Shown piece by piece: positions 38,701-50,650 of a stretch of DNA of 64,000 nt. The DNA is from Geosiphon pyriformis (Eukaryota; Glomeromycota; Glomeromycetes; Archaeosporales; Geosiphonaceae), in the NCBI GenBank assembly GCA_016748015.1, contig JAAOMT010000436.1, positions 1,813,187 through 1,877,186 of the forward strand. The letters are read 5' to 3'. The position numbers and the translations under genes are program-made. The notes under the pieces were generated by a model. The model was not told the origin of the DNA. It saw only the letters and a list, made by a program, of their open reading frames with translations, and made no database searches. Position 1 is the first letter of the stretch. Each line of letters starts with the position of its first letter.

Positions 38701-41700
38701 GATTTACAGTTCCAGTAAACATAGCCCTCAATAAACAGAAAGAACCTCACCAGATTTTATGACTTTCACAACCAATTACCATTTCACCCTTTAGAGAATA
38801 CCCCGAAATTTACACTTGTAAAAAGCCAACAACCACACAACAAATTTTTGAGTCCAACAAACAAATCTGCTTGGAATATAATATCTCAATCCCAAACATT
38901 TATATTCCAAAAGAAACAAAAAAAATCCGAGTTACTTTTTACAATCCCAACAATTTCCCCATAGTTTTATTAAATAACTTAGAAATTGGAGTTATTTACA
39001 GTAATATCTTTCAACAAGAATTATCCCAAACAGTTCCCAATTTTTCTGAAATTATTGGACATTCACTACCAAAAAACAATCCAAGCTCCAGCTCTAAAAA
39101 CTACCATGTTGTCATAGAAAAACTATCTTGAATCAACATGGGACAACTTGAACCACAACAAAAGAGCCAGTTTAAAGAGTTAATTACAGAATTTGCCAAT
39201 ATATTTGCTGAAAACAACAATAACTTAGAAAAAACCAATTTTCAACACCAAATCTATACAGGAGATGCCAAACCAAAGTGACAACAAGCCTACTGAGTTG
39301 TCCCAGAAAGTCACCAATTTATCCGAGAAGAAGTGTAATGGATGCTTAACAATAGCCTTATTTAACCATCGATAAGTTCATGGGCCTCACCTGTGGTCCT
39401 AGTTAAAAAGAAAAATGGAAAAATACAATTTTGTGTTGATTATCAACAACTCAACAGCATCACCATTGGAGATGCCTACCCTCTTCCCCAAATTGACGAC
39501 ATGTTAGATGCCCTTGGAAAATCCGAATACTTTTCGACATTAGATTTGGAGAGCGAATACTGACAAGTTGCCATGGATCCCAAAGATTGCCCCAAAACAG
39601 TATTTACCACGCAAGAAGGAAATTACGAGTTCAACATAATGCTTTTTAGATTATGCAATGCACCAGCAACATTCCAAAGACTCATGAATGTTGTTTACAA
39701 AGGCCTTCTTTGAAAATCAGTAGTTGTCTATCTCAATGATATTGATGTTTATTTACCATCTTTTGAATTACACTTAAAACACCTGCAAGAAGTTTTTCAA
39801 CAATTATGAAAAGCAGGATTGAAACTGAACATCAAAAAATGCTACTTCGGAAAAATGAGTTTGGTCTTTCTTGGCCACATTGTGAGCAAAGATGGAATTA
39901 AACTAGATCCTGGAAAAATCAGCACTGTCAAGAACTTCAAGACTCCACAAAATATCACAGAATTGAGAGGATTTATTGAATTAGCTTCCTATTACCAAAA
40001 ATTCATCAAAGAATTCTCAGAAATTGCAAAACCTCTTAACCAGCTCACTACTAAAAATGTCGAATACAAATGGATGGAAGAACACCAAAAAGCTTTTGAA
40101 ATTCTCAAGAAAAAGCTGACAACAGCTTCAATTCTAGCCTAGTCAGACTTCAGTAACTGATTTCAACTAGCTACAGATGCTTTTTACACTGCCTTTGATG
40201 CCATCTTATCACAATTAGATGACAACAGAAATGAGTGAGTAATTGCTTATGCTAGCAGAACATTAAAACCAGCTGAGAAAAACTATCCTGCCACAGAACT
40301 AGAAACAGCAGCCATAATTTGGGCCCTACACCACTTCAACCTTTATCTTAGACCTAAAAAATTTGATATTATCACTGATAATATTGGACTTAAATGGCTT
40401 CAAAACAAAAACACCCAACTGAATGCAAAACAAACTCAATTAACAGGATTTTTAGCCAACTACTGATACATTGTACACCACAACCAAGAAAACTCCACAC
40501 CAACGTTGATTGTCTCTCAAGAAAGAGGCAAGATTAGAACATAAAAACAACACCCATTTGAATTAACAACAAAACAACAAACAATGAATCCCGAAAACTA
40601 CAACAATCTTAAACAATATCTGGAGAGATTAACAATCCCAACAGATTGGTCTTCAGATAAAAAACATTGGTTACAACAACAAGCCAAACAATACTTCTTA
40701 CACAACAACATGATTTATTATCAAAACTTCAGAAATCCAGACAGTCTGCTCAGATTAATACAAGAACATGAAAAAGAAACCATTTTATATAACATGCACT
40801 CAGACCCTTCATCAGCACACCTAGGAAAAGACAGTACCACTCAGAAAATACTAGAATATTATTTTTGGCCACAAATGAAAAAAAACATTCATGAATACAT
40901 TAAGTCTTGTGATAGTTGTCAAAAAAGAGGAGAAACTCACCCTACAAAATCTTTAAACCCAATTAAAGTTGGACAGCCATTTGACCGAGTTGGTATTGAT
41001 TTAGTCAGACCACTCTTTATCACAAACCAAGGAAACCATTATATTGCAGTAGCTGTAGACTATCTCACCAAATGGCCTGAAGCCAGAGCCATTCAATGAG
41101 CAGATGCAAAATTAGTAGCAAACTTTATCTATAAAGACATTATTTGTAAACATAGATGCCCAATAGAACTTTTATCTGATCAAGGAACACATTTCATGAA
41201 CAATTTAATCCAGAAAATTTGTGGACAATTTAATGTCAAGAGACCATTATCTTTGCCCTACTATCCACAAACAAATGAACTTGTAGAACGTTTTAACAGA
41301 ACATTGTGTGAATCATTAGCCAAAGTCTTAACCGATTTTGAGCAAGAATGAGATCTCTTTATTTCATCAATATTACTAGCATATAGAACACTAAAACAAG
41401 ATACCACAAAAAACACATTATTTGATTTAACTTATGGAAGGACAGCAATATTACCAATTAGTTTCACAGTAGAAACATACCCAGCACAACCAATTGATAA
41501 AAACAATTTCCAGGAAACACTACAACAAAGAGCCTACACTCTGCTTAGCACATTGGAAGGAAAATAATGAATAGCAGCCACCCATATTAAACACTCCCAA
41601 GCTCAACAAAAAGAACAGCATGACAACAAATAGCCTCCAGTTACCAATAGATTTAAAATTGGAAACAAAGTTCTTTTACACAGAACTAAAGCTGAAAAAC

Positions 41701-42091
41701 AATGGAGTGGAAAATTTGAAAATAAATGGGATGGACCATTCTTTATTCATGAAACCCTAAGCAACAGATCATACAAGCTAAGACTTGATAACAAAATCCT
41801 AGCAAAAATTGCACATGGAGATTGTTTGAAACACTATAATTCCAGAAACAATCCCAAACTATTAATTCCACAAATTAGCACACATTCTCTTTTAATCAAT
41901 TCCAAAGATATTTTCCGGAATTTAGAACCAATAGTTGTCATTAAACAACCTCCCAACCTGAACACTTAATTTAAATTTATTATTATAGTTATCTTCTTAT
42001 AATTTAGAAACAATCTCACAAAAACAAAACAAAAATAACATAAAAACCCATACACCAAAAATAATTTTCTTGTATTTTCAAATCTCTTATA

Positions 42092-42811
42092 ATGACTATT
42101 CCTCAAAACATTCAACAATTATCCCAAAAACTAATATTAGCTTTAAAAACAATACCCAAATTATCTATTACTGTTACTGGAAACCACATTAATTATACCC
42201 AAACAGAAGTAGTCACAAAATTAGCCCCAAATTCACGAAAATATCACCCATATAAGAAGAACACAAGAAGTTATTCTGGAATTTACCTACCAGAACTTTT
42301 AAAGCTTGCTTTAAGAGAAAACTTAATGCTCATTTCTATTAATATTCCACCAAATACTACTATTCAACAAAAACTTCAACTGTGTCTTAATGAAGAAAAC
42401 TATGACTATACTCCAATATATAGATATTTCTACATTGAAAAAACACTTCATGAACAAAAATGGGAGCTTACAGCAGCAAACCTCACAAAAAGAGCTATTT
42501 GAAAACAACTCCACAATGAATTCAAGACAACAGCTGGACCTACAAACAGTCGTTATAAACTAAAAGCTGCTCTTAGACTTTATGACCTATTCCATACCTG
42601 TGAAAACGTCTTATAAAACCCAATTTTACAACCTTTGAAGATTCAATACATTGGAAAGCTCACAGAACTGAAATTTCAACAATTTTCAGACCAAATTTCT
42701 TCAATAATTTTGGATTACTATCTGGAAATTACAGATAGTACTTGGACTTTGATAGAGCTCAGTCTTGAGAAAGAGGTTATATTACCAGATGAAATTAGAA
42801 ATATTGCTTAA
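42092..42811 (+). pseudogene. Third ORF of the gypsy element, function unknown
   Basis: A 239-codon frame starts at ATG 42092, 122 bp after the pol stop and in another phase. It ends inside the 3' LTR. Stops at about 42500 (TGA) and 42614 (TAA) are single transitions from Arg or Trp and Gln codons. It occupies the env position, but I see no signal peptide, membrane span or Cys pattern. It is basic in the first half and Leu-rich towards the end. The corresponding 0.7 kb is retained in the decayed element (about 15950-16639). The role is unknown. Confidence 0.65.
42767..42776 (+). promoter_or_regulatory. Polypurine tract
   Basis: GAGAAAGAGG lies three bases before the 3' LTR, as expected for the plus-strand primer. 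The decayed element has an A-rich equivalent just before 16640. Confidence 0.65.
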
Positions 42812-43755
42812 CATGAAATTACCCTTATAATTCTTATCATTAATTAGCATTTCAAATTATTACTTATTACATTAGCAAAATATCCAAAATTATCATTTAA
42901 TTAATAACCCAATTTGTACATAACACAAATGTAACCTAATTGCGATGATCAATTATACAATACTCTGAACTATGTAACATTCAATAAGTTTGCCGAAATT
43001 TGTAGAAATTTGCTAAAATAATTGATAGTTCACCAAAATATCTAATAGTTTGCAGAAATAACTTGTAGTTTGCCAAAATGTATTTCTAGTTCAACAAAAT
43101 TAAAGAAAATAGCAAAGTTCAAGTTCATAGAATAGTGTTATGACAAGTTGTATAAAAGAAGAGCTTCTCTTTTCGAGAAAATATATTTTACTTTAGATTT
43201 GTTACTTAGAACCATTTCTATACACACCAAAAGAAATAAATATCAAATAATTCGAAAAACCAAATTCTTTAATTATTGCACTTGGAAAATTTTCAAAAAC
43301 CCAACTAATGTTTTGAAATTGATTAGCTACCAATTTCAGTAAACTGTTAGTAACTCCAGGCCTGGATAGAAAACGTTTCCCTTGACAGAATTCTATTTCT
43401 TTTACATTTCTTTATTTTCTTTCTTTTATTCTTATCATAATCATTAAGGTAGCCTACAGATGAGATTCCTGTAGAAGAGTTGACTTTTACAGCAAAGTAA
43501 CTACACATTTTTAGTGAGCTTCCAGATAAGCAATTCCTGAAAAGGAGTTGACGTTTACTACAATGTAACTATACAAAGTAACTGGCATGAAATTGGCCAT
43601 TTCACTTATAAGCCCAGCAGTTCAAATTATAGGAGATAATTTGAAGATAAATTCAGTTATCAGAGGTTCAAAAACACTTCCCATAATTGTAAATTAACAG
43701 CATTATAACAAACATACAAGAGCTTAAGAAGAGACCAAAAAAACCACTGGTAACA
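42780..43755 (+). repeat. 3' LTR, 976 bp
   Basis: The LTR starts TATTAC (from TGTTAC) and ends GTAACA. It has the same length as the 5' LTR, a TATAAA at 43151 and the 20-bp array at 42987-43101. Confidence 0.92.
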
Positions 43756-43958
43756 GTATAAATCATGCGTTTTCTACACGTGATCAGACACTTGGCCCAA
43801 TCAAGGACTCACTACACTGAATCAAAAATAGGTGAGAATAATCCTAACTCACAAATTCTCTCAATGATACCATTCAGATTCCTAGAGTCAAAAATAAACT
43901 CACTAAGAAACAACCTAGTAGATTCAATATTGCTCCTGGTTTCAGCACTAGACATTCA

Positions 43959-45929
43959 TCACAAAGCAATAACATGCTCAACAGTGTCCTCACTTAAAAA
44001 GGAAGGCTTAGCAGCCAGTACACTATCATAATCCATACCACCAAAGTCAACCTCAGATCTAAAACAAGCAATGTCCTTAGAAACTCCAACCATGAGGTTA
44101 GCAAAATTGTTAACAGCACTTTTCATAGAAATGATATTTTTCTCGACCTGAACAGCTTTAACAGCATTATCATCAAGAAGACGAAACACCAAAGCAACCA
44201 AAGAACCAACAGGCTCAACAATAGACTTAACCAGAGCAGCCAAATCCAAAATCTGCTTTTCCAAAGAGTCCAATCTGGAACCAACAGCAGGATCAGCAGC
44301 AGAAGCAGCTGAAAGAGCCACTAAAGGAGGAAACTCAGAAAGACCAGAAGGAGCAACAGTCTTGGCATATGAAGCAGAACCCACAAAACGAGACTTGAAA
44401 ACCTTAGGAATCTTGGGAGTGGGAGGTGAGGAAATCTTGCAATTTACAGTCAGATGGCCCATTTTTTGACACCTAAAGCAGCGCTGGCAGCCAGAAGTTT
44501 CCCACCAGATATGGCATTTCCTTAGAGTACTAGTCTTGACTACAGCAGAATCCAAATCACTTTAAGAGTCAAATGTAACCAAAGCAAACTGGGAATAATG
44601 ACCAGAATCAGAAGAACGAGGAATGAAACATGTTTGACCACCAATCTAAGAAATCATATCACTGATTTCAAAGACAGTACAACCAGGGGGAAGGTTGACC
44701 AATTTGGCCTTAAACTTATTACGAGACAAAATAGTCTCATTTTAATTCACCAAAGGAAGGATTCTAACACTATCTTTGTCCACCAAGACTGACCAATGCT
44801 TCAAGGCAAACACAGCAGAGTCTAACTTTTCAAAATAAACCACATACTGCCAAATGCCAACAGGCTTTAGCACAACATAAGTGACACTACTAAACACACT
44901 GAAAGCCAACTTAATGTTAGCAGCAGACACACCCAAAGGTATATCACACAGCACAACAGCAGCAGAAGAGGAACCAGATTCAGAAACCACCAAAGACTTG
45001 GCAATTTTGAGAGTGGCCAAATGAATAGAGCTTGTAAGCTCAACCAGAAACACAGCTTTCAAAAACTGTTGAGAAGCAAACTCCATACAGAAAAGCTTTA
45101 CATTGTCTTTTGAAACAGATTTAGCACCCAAAAAACCATGCACAGACTGAAAAACAGTCTTAACATGAGCCAATTTGATCTTAAAAGTGGCACCAGGCAC
45201 CAAAGTGGAGGCCACCCACCCAGCAAACCTTTGACGACTAGTAATAGTTTCTCAAGTACTACTAGAAGTAGCACCAGAAACTAGAGAAGGAGATGAATCA
45301 GTTTCCATTTGATCAGCCCAGTTCCTAAGAACAGGTGACCCAACAGAAAGAGATTGTTTTGCTTCTAAAACTGGCAATGATTTGTCAAAAGACACTATAT
45401 TTGGCAATACAGCCAGTGGTTGATCTTGGTTCATCTTGGATAATGTGCTGGATGATGCTATGGAGATCTCATCTAAGATCTCATTGGGAACCACAAAGGA
45501 GTTCAGTGTAACTATAGTAGAGGCAAGCGACTGTTCCCACTTTTTTGAATTTTTGGTTTTTTTGACCATTTTTTTTGAAGAGGTGGTGCCAGAAGCATCA
45601 GGTGTTGAATCTATAGAGGAGAAGACCAGCTTATTTACTAGTCTATTATTAAAAACTTTTGGGCTCTTAGTCGGGGTGGAGGCAACACTGGGACTAACCC
45701 AAGTGTGTCTCTTTGAAGGAACCTTGACTGGTGAAAAACCAGCCAAAGATGAGAAAGTTGATTCAGTGGCTACCAAAGACAGCTTTTCACAATTACTGGG
45801 TAAGGAGAAGACTTCTAAAACGTTTTGCCTAGTTGCTTCTACAACAGAAAGAGCTCCTCTGGTTGAAATTTTATTAGATATCTCAGGACAAATATCAAGT
45901 GCAGCCTTTTTACTCTTTGCTCTGGTCAT
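43959..45929 (-). pseudogene. ORF1 of half-LINE B2 (RRM, CCHC knuckle)
   Basis: A single phase runs from ATG 45929 (MTRAKSKK) to about 43959, roughly 656 codons with four stops (near 45250, 44740, 44640 and 44560). The N-terminal third is Ser/Thr/Lys-rich. An RRM-like domain with RNP1-type WQYVVYFEK is near 44825. A second RRM-like part follows, and then an intact CCHC knuckle CFRCQKMGHLTVNC near 44460. The C-terminus is Ala/Leu/Val-rich and probably coiled-coil. It lies in the position of LINE ORF1 and passes directly into the LINE 3' UTR. A binding role for its own RNA is inferred. Confidence 0.8.
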
Positions 45930-45972
45930 GGTCATAAAATTAAGGAGACAAAGAGTTTTTTTATAAAGTCAT

Positions 45973-46422
45973 GTAAAAACTAAAATACAATCTTAATATA
46001 AATTAATTTAATTTTTATAATAATATTAAACATTAAAATAAAAACTATATTTTTAATAATTAATAATTGTTTTTTAACATATTATTTGTAATTCTATTTT
46101 ATTAGTTTGATTTTTGTAATAAATAATATAATAAAATAATTAATAAAAGTTTTATGTTAAAATATAACTTTTTTTATTTTTAAATTAGTAATAATTAATA
46201 TTTAGCAATATAATTAGATGTTAATTTAAATTAACTTTGGCAAATATGTATTGCTATTATTTTCTAAGATAAAAAAATAATTATTATTTATAATCAAAAT
46301 AAAGAATTATAATTAATATTAATAATCCAAAAAAATTGTTTTAAAAAAAAAATTGCTTTTTAATTGTTTTGGTTTTATTATGATGATGAAAATGATGATA
46401 ATGATGAAAATGATGATAATGA

Positions 46423-46494
<72 letters not shown>

Positions 46495-48016
46495 CATCTT
46501 TTTTTTTGGATTTTAAAATTGTTCGTTAAGTTTAAATTAATTAATTGGCTATATATAATATTTTATTTTTTAAATACAAAACTTGGTTTTAAAATATTAA
46601 AAAAATTATTTTAATACAATTTTATTATAATTAAAATTATAAAATGTATAATTTATTATTATTATATTAAGTTAATAATTATAAGACATTGATTATTAAT
46701 ACACATGTGAAAATAATTTTTAATTTATTTAATATTAAAGTTATAACTATTGTATTAAATATTTTATACAATTATAATTTTAATTATTTTAAATTGTAAA
46801 ATAATATAATTTAAAGTTTTTTAAAAAAATAATACAGTATTTGTGATTTATTATTCATTATCTTAAAATTCCGAAAATAAGCAGCTCTTTATATCATCAA
46901 TTTTTGAGGGTTATTTTTTAAAAAAAGTTGCTTATTCAACTTTCTAAGGCTTTTGGACCTGAAAAAACCATACAGTACTTATAAATAAAATTAATTGGCT
47001 TATATTTTATATATTTTAATTTTAATTTTATAAATTATTTTTTAACTTGAAAATTTATTATGCTTCATTTTATTTGATTGAATCATTTTTACGGTTATTA
47101 TTTTAATTTATTATATATTTATTTATAACTTGTTATCAAACACAATAACTTCAATATTAAATTTTAATAAAATAATAATTAATAGCAATATTCAAAAAAT
47201 TAACAATCAAAAAATAAAATCTCATAAACATAGAATATAATATGCCGTATTTATACAATATCTTTTTATTTAATGAAAATAGGTATTTACATTTCGGATT
47301 GTTTCACATAGGGAGAAATTCCAACGATATCCGAGGTGACATAGGCCGAAAATGATTTAGCACTGAAATTTTCAACCTGTCAGTCATACATACCCCTAGT
47401 AATTTTTAATCTAGATAGGGTTTAGTTTGCCGGCCAAGTCTCCGGTTATTATTTAATTGATATAGGAACCAATAATTAAGCCTATCAATTGAAGTATTAC
47501 CTATTTTCGTTGCGCAATGATTGATGATCACACGCCATTTCTCGAGGGTTTAACAATGGATTCTATGTTCATCAGCCAAATATAAGTAGTTTCTTTCGGG
47601 CTGATCTGAAAAGTACAAATGAGAACCATATGAGATATGATCTTGAATTCACCAACGAAATTTACAATCCTTAAAGGGCTAGAATAAATAAATAAGGATT
47701 TGTTTGCAGCCCTACTTAAACTAGAAATAGGTTGGGCAAATGTCGCAATTGTAAGATCCAATTAGCAAGCCTTCAAGCCAAATGCTACGTACATCGATTA
47801 TTAATACAATATTAATGGGTATTTACCACAAGTAAATTATTTCAATCGACTTGGGGTCAAGTTATTATGACCTTATAATATTTCTTTAAGATTCATCTGA
47901 AAAAGGGAATCTGAATATTTTCTATGACCAAAACCGCTTTGCTTTCTCAATCTATTCGAACTCAAAAAAAGTTTTTAGTGAGTTTGGGATTTAAAAGCAA
48001 AATATTCAAGGAATTT
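45973..48016. other. Intergenic, AT-rich then mixed, with an (AAT)n microsatellite
   Basis: The A+T-rich part to about 47,260 holds no gene. A TGATGATGAAAA-type run (46378-46421) leads into about 24 AAT units (46422-46494). From about 47,280 the composition becomes gene-like. I find no convincing ORF in 47,280-48,016; a 77-codon minus frame at 47528-47761 has no recognisable domain. This part presumably holds the 3' flank of the next gene. Confidence 0.6.
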
Positions 48017-50421
48017 TCACAGGCCGTTTTGTTCGCTGATTTCCCGGTAAGTATGAGATATGACAGCTCCTGAACTTCCAACCGAATCCAACCAATTCGT
48101 AGAAGTTATAATCGGCGCGTAAGGATGCCAATTTACATCACGAGTTACAATAGAATGGTTTCGACGTAGTCTCCGTGTTTCAGCATGACGATCCATAGCT
48201 GATTGAGCGTCAAGCTTTTCAACAATAGTCCCATCTAAACTGTAAATCTGTTTGCGAGTATAAACAAGGTTATGTAAGATCCCTCAACTTAAAGTTGATA
48301 ATTAGATGAAATACTTGCATGAGCATAACCATCCTCTGACCCAGAATAAAGATACCTTTTTTGGAATATATGTGAATTAGCTCAAGAATGATCTGATAAG
48401 GACTATGAGCTATTACAGAAGCGAATTTATTTTTATTTATACCTTTGTCCAGTGGTATGGCGAGGAGAAAAATGGCATCTTATTAAAGTTTTTAAGACCT
48501 TGTGACCCCGATATGTCATTACCGACACATCATGTGGATGTACCCCATATTTATTTCCAGGATATCGATGCATTCTGGAAAAGAGAACATAGCTAGATAG
48601 GAGCTCTATTGAAAATAAACTAGAAATAAAAATCCCATTACCTATAGTCCCAATCATCTCGTCGTTGGTCTTTTTCGCGATGCGGAAGTCCATCAAATTT
48701 GTCGCTGGACATCATTTTTCTTTAAGGAAAAATCTATGAGAAAAAATCGAGACTTCAAAACTAATGTTTGAAATAAACCGAAATAGGAAATACCTTATAT
48801 CCCACAACTTCATTGATTGGTCTTTAGAGTTTGACAGACAATACCTGCCATCTCCTTTGGATGCCACATAAGTAATACCTTCTCGATGTCCTATCAACAC
48901 TCCACTAGCTTTTTTACCATGCATTGATCTCCGATCCCTTGAAATGTTGAGGAGTAAAATGATTCAAGTTTTGATATTAAAATAGTGAGAAAATATCTAT
49001 TAAGACTTACCAAACTTTGATAATTGAATCATCACTACCACTATATAGAATGTTCGACGATTCATCTGCAAAGCATACAGCATTTACATCATCGGAATGA
49101 CCAGAAAGTTTGAGTGTGACCTTGTTTCTTTCAATGTTACAGACTAGATTATTTCAAGCATAAATTATGATCAGTTAAAGTTTAAAGTGAGAGAAGTGTT
49201 ATAATTATATTTTTTGAAAATTTTAATTACCGTAAATACTTTTTTTGTTACTTCCTGCAACTAGTTCCCTCCCATCATTTGAAAAACGAATAGACCAAAG
49301 CTGATTAATGAGATGAAAAATATTGTTGATTGAGTATTTGATGATAAAGCATAAGTGAGATTGGGAAAAACTTACACCAAAATCGTCACCCCGTTGATTG
49401 GAAAAATCTAACTTAGTTTGAAACCCATTTTCTTGTGTTCTCGCGATAAAAACATACGGGGTGATGCTTGTATATGCAATCAATTGGTTATCGGGACTCA
49501 AATTAGCATCAGTAATTGTCCATCTCCCTTGCTCCCCAATGATTACTTTTTTCTGAATAAAACGAGTCGGATCTGATGTGTCATAGGTATAAATACGAAA
49601 ATCTCTACAGCATGTATAAAAGAAAGATCCATCCTCCGAATACTGTCCACAGTATGCGGGTGCAGGATAATGTGCAACTATTTGACCGTGGGAATTAGGT
49701 CGGAAGTGCTTTGACAGATGATTCAATATGGGTATCAAAAAAGTTACTTTAGATTATGCAGAAGGTGAAAGTATGAACATTCCTAATATTTATGGAATCG
49801 ATTCTAAAATTATGCACCTTCCCCACAAAGTCAGGAGAAATTCTTCGAGGGAAAGTCTCCCGAAATCTAAGTTTATCGATAATGTTTTTGGAAGATGGAA
49901 GATTTCCGATGGAGCCTGGAGCTTCATATCGCTCGACCTATCCAACATAGCGTAAAATTACGCTTAAAGTGGGCAAATAATGAAGCCTTACAAAGTTGAA
50001 AGGAATTTCGGTATACATGTCCAAACTCGCCGGTTTTCAACAATAAATCTCCTCGGGGATCAGGATCAGGGTGTCGTTGCTCTTGAGCTTCGGTCCTGTC
50101 ACGTTGATGCTGCCCCCAGCCAAATAAGTATGTCCAACGAAGACTATTCAACCCGCGGCCTTCTAAAAGGGATCACAATAATTACTTTAGGAATAAAACT
50201 TTGATATTGAGCGAAAAATTAACAATGTCTTAAGAATGATTCTGGAGTGTACAAGTTGGATTTCTTTGGATACCTTCGTCGTCTTCTTCTTCTTGCTCTT
50301 CGTCCGAAGCTTCAATTTCTTCTTCGGTTTCTTCTTGTTCCTGTTCCTCCTCTTCTTCCCAACCGTCTTGCAATTCAACGTCTATAGGAATGGAAATCTC
50401 AGAGGTGATAGTGTCGGCCAT
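48017..50421 (-). CDS. DCAF11/WDR23-like WD40 protein
   Basis: Eleven exons join in frame: 50421-50274, 50162-50017, 49937-49818, 49708-49376, 49300-49231, 49143-49011, 48937-48794, 48719-48642, 48574-48443, 48355-48315, 48282-48017 (1,611 nt, 536 aa; human DCAF11 is about 546). All introns are GT-AG. The N-terminus is very acidic (residues 20-50). WD repeats follow, with motifs such as GRYCLSNSKDQSMKLWD, SIIKVWD and LYSGSEDG, and the MTYRGHKVLKTLIRC stretch characteristic of WDR23/LEC14B. DCAF11 is a substrate receptor of the CUL4-DDB1 ubiquitin ligase. That role is known for the family and inferred here. It is divergent from the ThDP enzyme gene 229 bp away. The exon 3-4 junction is the least certain. 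Confidence 0.88.
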
Positions 50422-50650
50422 GGTCAGGAATGTTGGAAAGTTTGGATACTATAAATATGAACATTAAAAACACTCGATCTGATGTTGAATGCACGATTAC
50501 TAATATGTCTTAGAATTGTTGGGCTAAAAAGTAAGCAGTGATTCCCCTCATTAGATCAATCAAAATTAATTTATCAACAAAATCTATATAAACATGGTGC
50601 TAGTATCTTTTTTTCTTTTTTCTTTATAGCATTCAATCCTAACAGAAACG
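50422..50650. promoter_or_regulatory. Divergent promoter region
   Basis: The 229 bp between two head-to-head start codons must hold both promoters. CTATAAATATG near 50448 could be a TATA element. No other site can be assigned. Confidence 0.4.

Larger units (their letters stand above)
34862..41969 (+). pseudogene. gag-pol polyprotein: gag, PR, Cys-rich, dUTPase, RT, RNase H, INT
   Basis: One reading phase (34893 onward) runs about 2,360 codons to the stop at 41967-41969. ATG 34862, right after the PBS, is one base out of phase with it, so a small indel near 34890 is likely. In order: gag with a CCHC knuckle CHYCGIPGHWKRNC (36348); protease LILDSGSA (about 36984); the Cys-rich region (37548-38148); dUTPase (38310-38700); RT with LVKKKNGKIQFCVDY and YLND, where the active box should be YxDD (39400-39745); RNase H (about 40160-40510); integrase with an HHCC finger and the D, D, E residues in GIDLVRPL, SDQGTHF and NELVERF (40797-41300). 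The C-terminal WDGPFF resembles a GPY/F module; no chromodomain is seen. About 20 TGA and about a dozen TAA or TAG codons interrupt it. Confidence 0.9.
33872..43755 (+). mobile_element. Ty3/gypsy LTR retrotransposon with dUTPase and Cys-rich domain
   Basis: The element is 9,884 bp with two 976-bp LTRs (33872-34847 and 42780-43755), a PBS, one gag-pol frame, a third ORF and a PPT. The pol order protease, RT, RNase H, integrase is that of Ty3/gypsy. Between protease and RT it carries a Cys-rich region and a complete five-motif dUTPase, which is unusual. It lies in the 3' UTR of the minus-strand half-LINE. Its flanks are GCAT (33868-33871) and GTAT (43756-43759), a 4-bp TSD whose copies differ by one C/T change. 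The coding frame has about 30 nonsense codons but no obvious frameshift, so it is inactive but not old. Confidence 0.92.
33789..45962 (-). mobile_element. ORF1-only 'half-LINE' B2 (minus strand), split by a gypsy element
   Basis: Minus the LTR element at 33872-43755, this is about 2.29 kb. From the 5' end at 45962 it has the leader actctttgtctcc, ORF1 (45929-43959) and about 280 bp of 3' UTR. The last ~80 bp of that UTR lies on the far side of the gypsy insertion (33871-33789). Both ends are set by an exact 10-bp TSD, ATAAAGTCAT (33779-33788 and 45963-45972). No ORF2 is present. The 3' end matches that of the full-length LINE. Confidence 0.85.

Noticed and set aside
34862-41969. TGA read as Trp (a recoded gag-pol)
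   Set aside because: TAA and TAG also interrupt the frame, the RT YxDD box is damaged by a G-to-A change, Trp is often TGG in the same ORF, and host genes in the window use TGG. Mutation explains all of it.
45436-45966. 176-codon plus-strand ORF as a gene
   Set aside because: It is the antisense shadow of the half-LINE ORF1, whose family resemblance and TSD-bounded element are on the minus strand.
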